Of a stretch of DNA of 64,000 bases, positions 23,990 to 31,763 are shown in pieces. The stretch is from Brotaphodocola sp003480315 (GTDB taxonomy: Bacteria > Bacillota > Clostridia > Lachnospirales > Lachnospiraceae). The stretch lies in the NCBI RefSeq assembly GCF_964246085.1, contig NZ_CAXTPD010000001.1, one strand, 5' to 3'. The first letter of the stretch is position 1. The number at the start of each line of letters is the position of its first letter. Below the pieces are notes generated by a model. That model was given only the letters and a program-made list of their open reading frames with translations, did not search any database and was not told the origin of the DNA. Both the position numbers and the translations under genes were made by a program.

Positions 23990-25174
23990 TTAAGGTCTTG
24001 GACCTGTGGTCAGGCCGGCTTTCAGCAGGCCATTCACATAATTGGAGCTGTTGCCGGAGCTGCTTTGGCTCGTGCTTCCGGAAGGAGCAACGCCGTTAAA
24101 GCTGGGATCGCTCTGGCCGGTAGCCGGACCGGTGGAAACATATTTGTTGTTGCTCTGATTCGAAGAGGAGCTTCCTGGCGTAGTGCTTCCGGATGTAGTG
24201 CCCGGAGAAGCAGAAGGAGAGGCAGAAGAAGCTGTACTGCTTCCCGGAGCGCTGCTGTTTGAGGAATTGCTTCCCGGAATGGCAGTGGTATTGTTAGTGC
24301 CGGAAGTATTGCCATTCACGTTCAGGGCATTGCCTCCGCTGGTGGTGCAGGCACCATTTGCGGCAAAGGTGTAAGAAATGCCGTCAATCTTCAGCGTGGT
24401 GTTTGCTGCCATGCGTCCCTTATCAGACGGATTCAGATAATAGTAGGTCCCGTCTACCTGGATCCATCCGGTCAGCTTGTGGCCGGAATTGTTGAAATAG
24501 TAATAAGCGCCTTCAATCTGCTTCCAGCCGGTAGACATGCGTCCGTTTGCCGGATCCATGTAGTAGCTGTTGGTGCCGTCACTGAGCCATCCGGTGAGCA
24601 TCCGGCCATCGGTGTGGAAATAGTAGTATGCGCCATCCACCTGCTGCCATCCGGTGAGCATCTTTCCGTCCTTGCCGAACATATACCAGCTGTCATTGAT
24701 CTCTCTTGCGAGATTCACAGTGCATTTTCCGTCATTCGGGTCAAAGTAATACCAGCCGTTGTCCATGTTGACCCATCCGGTGGCCATGGCACCGCTGTCG
24801 CTCAGGTAGTAGTAGACATTGTCAATGCTTACCCATCCGGTGTGCATGGTGCCGTCAGTCAGCAGGTAGTAATACTTGCCGTTGTCCTTCACCCATCCGG
24901 TCGCCATAACGCCGTTGCCCTGGAAGTAGTACCACTTATTGTTGATCTTCTCCCAGCCAACCGTCATCTTGCCGGTAGATAAATTCAGATAATAATAGCC
25001 GTTCTCTGTGTTGAGCCAGCCCTTGTGCAATTCCCCGTTGGCGTCATAATAGTAATAGGTGCTGCCATTCTGCTGCCATCCGGTGGCAGCGTAAGCAGTT
25101 ACGCCGGAAAAAAGGCTCATAGCACCGATGAATCCGGCCATGGCTGCTGCTGTCAGTCTTTTTGCGTGCTTCAT
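23990..25174 (-). CDS. Secreted cell-wall-binding repeat protein with Ser/Thr-rich tail
   Basis: A 394-aa protein starting MKHAKRLTAAAMAGFIGAMS at 25174, with AGGAGG just upstream. The signal peptide runs to about AYAATGW, followed by some eleven ~20-residue repeats of the choline-/cell-wall-binding type (GWxxxxGxWYYxxxxGxMxTGW; from GWQQNGSTYYYYDANG to the GRMAANTTLKIDGISY unit). A ~120-residue low-complexity Ser/Thr/Gly/Asn/Pro-rich tail follows. There is no catalytic domain and no sorting motif. Such repeats dock on choline-bearing teichoic acids in pneumococcus, but related repeats bind other wall polymers. The adjacent gene encodes phosphocholine-activating domains, which favours a choline ligand. 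Confidence 0.88.
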   Translation of the reverse strand: MKHAKRLTAAAMAGFIGAMSLFSGVTAYAATGWQQNGSTYYYYDANGELHKGWLNTENGYYYLNLSTGKMTVGWEKINNKWYYFQGNGVMATGWVKDNGKYYYLLTDGTMHTGWVSIDNVYYYLSDSGAMATGWVNMDNGWYYFDPNDGKCTVNLAREINDSWYMFGKDGKMLTGWQQVDGAYYYFHTDGRMLTGWLSDGTNSYYMDPANGRMSTGWKQIEGAYYYFNNSGHKLTGWIQVDGTYYYLNPSDKGRMAANTTLKIDGISYTFAANGACTTSGGNALNVNGNTSGTNNTTAIPGSNSSNSSAPGSSTASSASPSASPGTTSGSTTPGSSSSNQSNNKYVSTGPATGQSDPSFNGVAPSGSTSQSSSGNSSNYVNGLLKAGLTTGPRP

Positions 25175-25244
25175 ACCATCCTCCTGTTTCGTACAATACA
25201 TGATTGCGGCGTGTCTTTGGTGCCTGCAATCCTTCGATATTTCG

Positions 25245-25253
25245 ATTATAGCA
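25245..25253 (-). promoter_or_regulatory. Extended -10 promoter of wall-binding gene
   Basis: On the minus strand TGC-TATAAT (25253-25245), about 70 nt before the start; the -35 is poor (TTACCA with a 19-bp spacer). Confidence 0.5.
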
Positions 25254-25283
25254 TAGCCCTGTCTGAAAATGGTAACATTTTTC

Positions 25284-27059
25284 TTACAACAAACAAACCT
25301 TTTTGTAATAGGTTTTCGCATACCGGTACATGATGAGCGTATATTCTCCAAACTCTTCTCCCAGAGAAGCCTTATATACGGCCCACAGCGCCCATAAGAA
25401 TCCACCCAGCGCAATGTAGGAATAAACGATTTTGCGTTCTTTTGTCTCCGGTTCCCGCCCGAAATAAATCTGCATCAGCTTTTCGGTTGCTGCTTCATCA
25501 TAATAGGAATAGATGGCACACATGCTGAGATCGATCAGCGGATCGCACATTCCGGCATATTCCCAGTCAATGAGGCGCACAGAACCGTCCGGCAGGAACA
25601 GGAAGTTATCGGCCACACTGTCAATGTGAGAGAGAACCCTTGGACGCTGCATGGCATCCAGCTGATCCATCAGCTCGTTCATGTGACTGCGGACCTCGGC
25701 ATAATCCTCAAAACGGGTGCCGCCATGTGCCGCGCATAGCCCCTCATAGAATGCAATCCGCTCCCGGATATTAAATTCATGAGCTACGGTCAGCCCGGAA
25801 TTGTGCAGGCGCTGCACCAGCTCCATGCATTTTGCGACATCATCCCAGTCATCCGCCCGGGAATTGCGCGCTCCCTCATAGTATTCGGCAATCTTGTAGC
25901 CGGTATCGCCGTTCATATAGATGATATGCTCCGAAATATGCAGCGGCTGGATGGTGCGGTATACCTCCGCCTCCTCCTTCCGGTTGATCAGCAGTTCGGT
26001 ACCCGGGCCGGGAATGCGGCAGATATAATGTCTGCCCTGCAGCTGGAACAGGAAAGATTTGTTGGTCATTCCGGATTTCAGACAGCGGATATCGTGGATC
26101 TCCGACTCCGGCACTTCAAAAACCTGAGAGACCAGTTCCAGTGCGGTATTATCAGAATGATTCTGGTAGCGAGGATCAAACCGGCGCAGCTCCTCCAGAT
26201 TTTCAAATTCATAAATCTGATGCTCCGGCTGCCGGTTGATATCCATCTCCAGTGTATCCAGGTGCTCGATCAGCACATTCTCCCAGTAAAACTGTTCCGT
26301 GCCGGGTGTGTGGTAATACTGCTCCAGAAGAGGCAGGAACTGCTCGGAAAACGTTGCAGAAAAGAACACCGGTCCGTACATGACCCAGGAATCGTGCCCG
26401 CCCACTTCCACATGAGTGATGCGTCCCTTTTTGTTAAAGGAAAGACACCATTCCGACGTATCCCCCTCCATATAAGAAGAAGCGTACCAGGTACCGCACT
26501 CGTAAGCGTGGAACATATTGTTCCGAAGCCAGTTGTCGGAAGAAAGGATGTACATGTTTTTGCCCGCCAGCACCTCCCTGGAGCGGTAAATGGTAGTCAG
26601 CGTATTTTTGCTGGCATATTCCGGATTATAAAGCAGCTTTACCTGATACTTATCGATCAGATATTCAAACTTCTCCTTCAGATACCCTACGGCAATGGTA
26701 ATGTCCGTGATGCCGGCCTCATGCAGCTGCCGGATCTGGCGCTCGATCATCCGCTCACCGAACACCTCCAGCAGCCCTTTCGGCGTTTCAAACGTAAGCG
26801 GAACAAAGCGGGAACCAAATCCCGCAGCAATGATCAGCGCACCGTCCACCTTAAACTGCTCCAGAAAATCATCCCCGGCTCCCGTCAGCTCATAGGTGCC
26901 TGCCACACTTTTACCCTGGGCAATGAGGCGTTTCTGCATAGCCTCCTTAATTAAGGTGTTCACCGTGCCGACGGAAAACCCCGTTTTCTGCGCCAGATCC
27001 CTCTGTGTGCTGCGAGGATCTTCCTTTATATAACGACAAATCAAACCAATCCGATCCAT
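25284..27059 (-). CDS. HTH - phosphocholine cytidylyltransferase - choline kinase fusion (LicC-LicA-like)
   Basis: A 591-aa three-part protein starting MDRIGLICRYIKEDP at 27059 behind GGAGG. Residues 1-60 form a winged helix-turn-helix (RDLAQKTGFSVGTVNTLIKEA). Residues ~72-300 are a nucleotidyltransferase (AAGFGSRFVPLTFETPKGL, then a DNW metal site) resembling LicC CTP:phosphocholine cytidylyltransferases. Residues ~315-590 are a choline/ethanolamine kinase-like domain with H478-I-D-S-V-A-D-N and LIDWEYAGMCDP. Together they would turn choline into CDP-choline. The N-terminal HTH may allow it to act on its own or neighbouring genes. No licD transferase is seen in the window. Ethanolamine is the main alternative substrate. 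Confidence 0.85.
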   Translation of the reverse strand: MDRIGLICRYIKEDPRSTQRDLAQKTGFSVGTVNTLIKEAMQKRLIAQGKSVAGTYELTGAGDDFLEQFKVDGALIIAAGFGSRFVPLTFETPKGLLEVFGERMIERQIRQLHEAGITDITIAVGYLKEKFEYLIDKYQVKLLYNPEYASKNTLTTIYRSREVLAGKNMYILSSDNWLRNNMFHAYECGTWYASSYMEGDTSEWCLSFNKKGRITHVEVGGHDSWVMYGPVFFSATFSEQFLPLLEQYYHTPGTEQFYWENVLIEHLDTLEMDINRQPEHQIYEFENLEELRRFDPRYQNHSDNTALELVSQVFEVPESEIHDIRCLKSGMTNKSFLFQLQGRHYICRIPGPGTELLINRKEEAEVYRTIQPLHISEHIIYMNGDTGYKIAEYYEGARNSRADDWDDVAKCMELVQRLHNSGLTVAHEFNIRERIAFYEGLCAAHGGTRFEDYAEVRSHMNELMDQLDAMQRPRVLSHIDSVADNFLFLPDGSVRLIDWEYAGMCDPLIDLSMCAIYSYYDEAATEKLMQIYFGREPETKERKIVYSYIALGGFLWALWAVYKASLGEEFGEYTLIMYRYAKTYYKKVCLL

Positions 27060-27076
27060 TGAAAAACCTCCGTAAA

Positions 27077-27112
27077 TGTTCAAAAATCAATAAAAACAGG
27101 AATATATGAACA
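27077..27112 (-). promoter_or_regulatory. TGTTCA/TGAACA dyad in the fusion-gene leader
   Basis: TGTTCA (27077-27082) and TGAACA (27107-27112) flank the start-proximal leader. Just upstream on the minus strand is a TGC-TATAGT extended -10 (27120-27112). It may be an operator for the protein's own HTH. Confidence 0.35.
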
Positions 27113-27175
27113 CTATAGCACAAAGCAGCGAACAGGTACAGCCCACAAACAAAATTGTACGGATATAAGTACATA

Positions 27176-27257
27176 TTTCGGAAAAACTATAGGTTTCGTA
27201 AGGCTTTCGTAAGAAAACGCTTAGGGTTTCGTTATAGCATTTCGGAAAAAACTATAT
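27176..27257. promoter_or_regulatory. Cluster of five TTTCG motifs upstream of gene A
   Basis: TTTCG starts at 27176, 27194, 27205, 27227 and 27240. Two are exact TTTCGTAAG 9-mers 11 bp apart, and the outer two lie in near-identical repeats (ATTTCGGAAAAACTATA, 27175-27191; with one extra A at 27239-27256). Direct repeats with 11-bp period suit an OmpR-type response regulator. They lie outside the inverted repeat and are lacking upstream of gene B. Confidence 0.55.
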
Positions 27258-27350
27258 TATACTGTCAGTGTGATGGAGAGATGGGAACTTCCAGAAGCAG
27301 TTACATAGATTTGCATTTATTCCTAAACACAGAAAAAATGTAAAAAACTA

Positions 27351-27379
27351 TTGATAATTTGCCTTATAGGAAGTATAAT
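27351..27379 (+). promoter_or_regulatory. Complete promoter of gene A
   Basis: TTGATA (27351-27356), 17-bp spacer, TATAAT (27374-27379). The TTG of the -35 lies outside the 197-bp inverted repeat, the rest inside it. Confidence 0.8.
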
Positions 27380-27550
27380 CGTCTCGTAATGCAATTTAGG
27401 AATTTCGTAGCAAATTCAAAAAAGTAAAAAGGAGAGTGCATTCATTATGAGAAAGCAGACTAAAGTAGTTGCAGTTGCATCTGCAGCAGCTCTGTTAGCT
27501 ATCGGTGGTGCTATGACCTCTTTCGCAGCTCAGGGTTGGGTTGAGGAAGA
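27354..27550 (+). repeat. Inverted repeat, left copy (197 bp, identical to 35223-35419)
   Basis: Read against the reverse complement of 35223-35419, no mismatch was found over 197 bp. It contains part of the -35, the -10, the 5' UTR, the RBS and the first ~34 codons. Beyond 27550 similarity continues with scattered differences. Confidence 0.9.
27400..27417. other. Candidate recombination core site, left
   Basis: GAATTT-CGTAGC-AAATTC: two inverted 6-bp arms around a 6-bp core, extendable to 9/12 matching bases per arm (27394-27423). This is the geometry of tyrosine-recombinase crossover sites. An identical copy lies in the opposite repeat. Confidence 0.45.
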
Positions 27551-29273
27551 CGGTACCTGGTACTACTATGACAAAGATGGCAATAGAGTAGAAGACGAGT
27601 GGAAGAAATCTGGAGACAACTGGTTCTGGCTTGATTCCGAAGAGGGTGGCGCAATGGCTACCGACAAACTGATCGATGATGACAACAACACCTACTACGT
27701 AGATGGCAACGGTGTTATGGTTACCAACACCTGGGTTAAGGTTGTTAACGAGGATCAGGATGAGGATGATGATCCGGCTGAGTACCGTTACTACTACATG
27801 CAGTCTAACGGTAAAGCTTACAAGGCTGGCACTTCTTCTAATACTACCAAGTTCAAAACCATCGATGGCAAGAAATATGCTTTCGATGAGGATGGTAAGA
27901 TGCTGTATGGCTGGGTAAACAAAGATGATTCTACCCTGGCTATGGGCGATAGCGACTGGGAAGAAGCAACCTACTACATGGGTTCCTGGGAAGATGGTGC
28001 CCTGAAGACTGGTTGGCAGAAAATCACCGTTTACGATGAGGACGAAGATGATGATATGGACTACTGGTTCAACTTCAAGTCCAACGGTGAGAAACGTGTA
28101 AATACCAAATCTGACAAAGACATCTTTGAGAAGAAGATCAATGGTAAGTACTACGGTTTCGATGAGCGTGGTGTTATGACCTACGAGTGGACCGCTGCAA
28201 GCACTAATGATCTTACTACAATCTCTAACTGGCGTTACTTCAACAGCCCAGAGGACGGCGCTCGTTCCACCAAGGGTTGGTTCAAGGTAGTTGCTCCGGA
28301 TGCTGATGGTGATGACAATACTTTCAAAGATTACGGTACTGGATCCACCTTCGCTAAGGGCGATGCTGAAGATGAGAACGAGAGATGGTACTATGCTGAC
28401 AGCGATGGTGAGCTGTATGTAGGCCAGATCAAGAAGATCAAAGGTAAATACTATGGCTTCGCTCCGGAAGGAAACAAGGCTGGTTCTATGCTGACTGGTC
28501 TGTGCGCTCTGACTGTAGATAAAGATGGCAACATCGTTAAACTGTGGGATAGAGACATGGATTCCGATTCTCTGGATGATGCTCTGAAGGGTGAGGGCGA
28601 CTTCAAAGACTTTGGTAAGTCTTCCTTCGATACCCTGTATTACTTCGGTAACAACGAGGACGGCGATGGTGCTCTGAAGACCGGTAACGTAACCATTAAC
28701 CTGGATGGTGATTCCTATCAGTTCCAGTTCAGCAAGACTGGCGGTGCTGAGGGCAAAGGCCGTGGCGTAAATGGTATCGATGATGGTAAGTACATCTACA
28801 AATTTGGTCAGAAGATCAAAGCTGGCAGCGATGACAAGTACATTGTTGTTTATGCTGATGGTGATACCGGAAGCACTGGTGTAAACGTACACAAGATTGA
28901 TACTGCTACTCTGAGAAGTGATTACAGCGCTTCTATCGGTCAGAACAAAGATGGTGACAGCGTTAACTACGTTGGTACTCTTGGTGAGTTAGCTTCTGGT
29001 AAACTGACCAGCAATTACTACCTGGTAAACACCAGCGGTGCAATTGTTAAGAATAAGACTGCTGCTAAGGATGGCAACGACTGGTACTTCTATGTAGACG
29101 AGAAGGTTATTAAGATGTACACCAACAACAATACTCTTAATGACTCTAAGGATTATCCGAACGATAACCTTACTGCTCTGAAGAAGAAGTGGGATGACAC
29201 CAAGTATGTTGTTAACAATGGTAAGACCGTTCCGACCACTCCGAACGATGATCTTATCGATGATGGAATCTAA
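27447..29273 (+). CDS. Cell-wall-binding repeat surface protein A (expressed copy of invertible pair)
   Basis: A 608-aa secreted protein. The signal peptide MRKQTKVVAVASAAALLAIG...SFAA is followed by degenerate cell-wall-binding repeats throughout (GWVEEDGTWYYYDKDGN, WKKSGDNWFWLDSEEGGAMAT, KTIDGKKYAFDEDGKMLYGW, KKINGKYYGFDERGVMTYEW, etc.). The protein is very acidic, with Asp/Glu runs such as EDQDEDDDPAEY. No enzyme domain or sorting motif was found. It starts at ATG 27447 behind AAAAGGAGAG and ends before a strong terminator. Gene B (33623-35326, opposite strand) is a close paralogue with an identical 5' end. The complete -35 and the TTTCG repeats are on this side, so A is inferred to be the expressed member. 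Confidence 0.85.
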   Translation: MRKQTKVVAVASAAALLAIGGAMTSFAAQGWVEEDGTWYYYDKDGNRVEDEWKKSGDNWFWLDSEEGGAMATDKLIDDDNNTYYVDGNGVMVTNTWVKVVNEDQDEDDDPAEYRYYYMQSNGKAYKAGTSSNTTKFKTIDGKKYAFDEDGKMLYGWVNKDDSTLAMGDSDWEEATYYMGSWEDGALKTGWQKITVYDEDEDDDMDYWFNFKSNGEKRVNTKSDKDIFEKKINGKYYGFDERGVMTYEWTAASTNDLTTISNWRYFNSPEDGARSTKGWFKVVAPDADGDDNTFKDYGTGSTFAKGDAEDENERWYYADSDGELYVGQIKKIKGKYYGFAPEGNKAGSMLTGLCALTVDKDGNIVKLWDRDMDSDSLDDALKGEGDFKDFGKSSFDTLYYFGNNEDGDGALKTGNVTINLDGDSYQFQFSKTGGAEGKGRGVNGIDDGKYIYKFGQKIKAGSDDKYIVVYADGDTGSTGVNVHKIDTATLRSDYSASIGQNKDGDSVNYVGTLGELASGKLTSNYYLVNTSGAIVKNKTAAKDGNDWYFYVDEKVIKMYTNNNTLNDSKDYPNDNLTALKKKWDDTKYVVNNGKTVPTTPNDDLIDDGI

Positions 29274-29303
29274 TATTTAGAAGTTTTTTCTAAATAGTTA
29301 ACT

Positions 29304-29339
29304 AAAAAAGCTGCACGCGATTATGCGTGCAGCTTTTTT
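29304..29339. terminator. Bidirectional terminator between gene A and recombinase
   Basis: AAAAAAGCTGCACGC (29304-29318) and GCGTGCAGCTTTTTT (29325-29339) form a perfect 15-bp stem with a 6-nt loop. Confidence 0.9.
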
Positions 29340-29373
29340 ACGTTCCGTCACGTTATAAATGCCATAGTTTTTG

Positions 29374-30177
29374 TCACCAGTCAATAATCTTATTGATGAT
29401 AGCCTGCTGTTCTGTGCTTGTTTTTCTCAGATAAATCCGGGTAGTTTCGATACTGGCATGTCCCATCAGATCAGCCAGCATGGCAATATCATTGCAGCGT
29501 TCCAGAAAGCTTTTCGCAAAGCGATGGCGAAAGGAATGCGGGTATACTACTGACGGATCAAGACCATATCTGGAACCGAAGTGCTTTAACTGCACGGCAA
29601 TTCCTCTTGCGGTGATCAGCTCCCCATATTTATTTAAAAACAGGAATCCACTGTCTTTTTTTGTTTCCTCCATCCATTTTAAGGTTTCCTTCTGCAGGGC
29701 AGACGGAATATAAATCCGCCGCAGCTTTCCGCCTTTGGAATACAGATCCAGATATCCAATCCGTACATGTTCGTATTTGATCTGAACCAGTTCACTGACA
29801 CGGGCGCCTGTAGCTGCCAGAAAACGTACCACAAAATACCAGTACATTTCATTATCACGTTTTAAACAATTCTTAAAATACAGATAATCCGCTTCACTGA
29901 TCACATTTTCAAGAAACGGTTTCTGCTGAACTTTCACAGATGGGAGTTTCCACTGTTCTTTTCGGATGCTTTCCAGATAACAGTTTATGGCCCGGATACG
30001 CAGGTTGACCGTTTGCGGTTTGTAGTTTTCAATCAAATAGACCTTGTAATCCCGCAGGTTTTGCTTTGTGAGCTTGTCGTATTTTTCTTCAAACTGCCGG
30101 AGTGCGTACAGATATGATGTGATGGTGTTTTTCGACAAATTCTGGTCTAAAAGATACGTTTTGAACTCCTTTTCCAT
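29374..30177 (-). CDS. Tyrosine recombinase (candidate DNA invertase)
   Basis: A 267-aa phage-integrase-family enzyme starting MEKEFKTYLLDQNLSKNT at 30177 behind AAAGGAGG. It has a SAM-like N-terminal core-binding domain (residues ~1-85) and a catalytic domain with all six expected residues: R126 (TGARVSEL), K151 (SKGGKLRRIYIP), H214 and R217 (HSFRH), H240 (LMGHASIETT), Y249. The short, Xer-like size without an arm-binding domain is typical of invertases and resolvases. It is encoded inside the segment bounded by the 197-bp inverted repeats, converging on gene A. Inference: it inverts this segment. An independent remnant of an integrated element is the main alternative. Confidence 0.9.
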   Translation of the reverse strand: MEKEFKTYLLDQNLSKNTITSYLYALRQFEEKYDKLTKQNLRDYKVYLIENYKPQTVNLRIRAINCYLESIRKEQWKLPSVKVQQKPFLENVISEADYLYFKNCLKRDNEMYWYFVVRFLAATGARVSELVQIKYEHVRIGYLDLYSKGGKLRRIYIPSALQKETLKWMEETKKDSGFLFLNKYGELITARGIAVQLKHFGSRYGLDPSVVYPHSFRHRFAKSFLERCNDIAMLADLMGHASIETTRIYLRKTSTEQQAIINKIIDW

Positions 30178-30337
30178 AGAGAGCCTCCTTTGTAAAAAAT
30201 ATTGACGTTTTTTGTCTACGGCTGAAAAAATCAATATATACAGACAACATACCGTCTTATTATTATATCGAAATCACAGCGGAAATTAAGGTATCCACGT
30301 TCGTCTAAGATTTTTGGAAAGAAGGCTTTCTGCTTGT

Positions 30338-30365
30338 TTGCAAAATCGTTTCATGCTATCATAAT
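30338..30365 (+). promoter_or_regulatory. Promoter upstream of broken ATPase gene
   Basis: TTGCAA (30338-30343), 16-bp spacer, CATAAT (30360-30365). Confidence 0.5.
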
Positions 30366-30398
30366 CGTATATGAGCACGCAGAAGGGAGTGTTTTTAA

Positions 30399-31725
30399 AT
30401 GACCAGATTAAAGATACCTGTTGGTGTTTCTGACTTTGAAAAGATTCGGCAGAATGGTTATTACTATGTAGATAAAAGTCCTCTTATTTCCGCACTGTTG
30501 AACTCCGAAAGTACAGAAGTAACTCTGATCACCCGCCCGCGGCGCTTTGGAAAGACCATGGCTATGAGTATGCTGGCCAGTTTTTTTTGATATTCGAAAA
30601 AATAATAGTCCTTTATTCGAGGGGCTGTCTATCAGCCGACAGACTGAATTGTACATCAGGAAGCGTCTTTGGCGGAAATCAAAACCAGCCTTCTTCTTTT
30701 GACCAGAATGCTTCACATCCATTATGGAAAACCGGTTATCCTGCTGATGGACGAGTATGATGTTCCGGTCTCGAAAGCCAGCAGTAACGGATATTATCAG
30801 GAAATGCTTAATGTGGTGAAAGCAATACTGAGTACAGCTCTGAAAGATAATCCTTCGCTAAAATTTGCAGTCATTACCGGCTGTTTAAAAATCACGAAGG
30901 AAAGCATTTTTACCGGCACCAACAATTTTGTATCTGACAGTATTTCATCAAATCGCCTGGATGAATATTTTGGATTTACAGAAACAGATGTAACACAAAT
31001 TCTTCAGGATACCGGATTGTCCAAACATATGACTGCCATGAAAACATGGTATGATGGCTATCATTTCGGGAATATGGAAGTATACTGTCCCTGGGATGTC
31101 ATGAACTATGTGCGTGATCTCCAGAACGATCTAAAAGCAGCTCCGGCAAGCTACTGGAAAAATACCAGTGATAATGCCATCATCCGCTCTTTTATTGATT
31201 ATGCCGGAAACAGTATTACCAAGAAGCTGGAAACTCTGCTTTCTGGTCAGGCCATTGTTCAGAAAGTAGAAGAAAACCTGACTTATGATTATCTCCATGC
31301 ATCAGAAGAAAATTTGTGGAGTGTATTATATCTGACCGGTTATCTGACAAAAACGGATTCGGCTGCGGAATCATCTGATGCAGGAAAAAGCGCACTGATT
31401 ATTCCAAATGCAGAAATTCGTGAGATATTCGAAACCACCATCAAAACCTGGTTTGATGACAATGTGCGGTTGTGGAATCGGAAATAAAGAACACAGTGAG
31501 GGCCGCAGCGATGTGATTGTCTACGCTCCTTCGGAGGGGCAGGCAGCCGTTTTTGAGATAAAGTATAGTAAAGATGTCGAGAGTCTTTCAAAAGACTGTA
31601 ATGCGGCGCTCCGGCAGATTGATACACGCATGTACGCCAAAGAACTGGCGGATGATTATGACCAGGTACTGTGTTATGGGATTTCATTTTTTAAGAAACG
31701 GTGTGTGATTAGAAAAAAATCGTAG
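30399..31725 (+). pseudogene. AAA-ATPase-like / PD-(D/E)XK protein, broken
   Basis: This is a damaged paralogue of the next gene. The start MTRLKIPVGVSDFEKIRQNGYYYVDKS and the P-loop RPRRFGKTMAMS are intact. A frameshift follows in a run of eight T (about 30583-30590), after which the matching sequence (FDIRKNNSPLFEGLSISRQ) continues in another frame. About 110 codons present in the paralogue are missing before PVILLMDEYDVPVSK (Walker B, ~30730). The middle (FAVITGCLKITKESIFTG, TWYDGYHFGNMEVYCPWDV) is well kept to TAA 31485-31487. A final piece in a third frame (to 31725) keeps the nuclease-like VFEIKYSKD, with a second deletion of about 60 codons. It is not expected to make a working protein. 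Confidence 0.85.
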
Positions 31726-31763
31726 CAGATGGCGGCATACAAAGCAAAAAGGAGCAGAAGAAT

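Noticed and set aside
24400..25100. Regularly spaced similar units, CRISPR-like at first sight
   Set aside because: They are in-frame ~60-bp coding repeats of a wall-binding protein, not exact repeats with unique spacers.
27495..28892. 465-codon minus-strand open frame antisense to surface gene A
   Set aside because: Its openness comes from the biased repeat codons of gene A; hydrophobic low-complexity product, no ribosome site.
29374..30177. Prophage or ICE integrase
   Set aside because: No tRNA, attachment duplication, or phage/conjugation genes nearby; the position inside matched inverted repeats fits an invertase better, though this is not proven.
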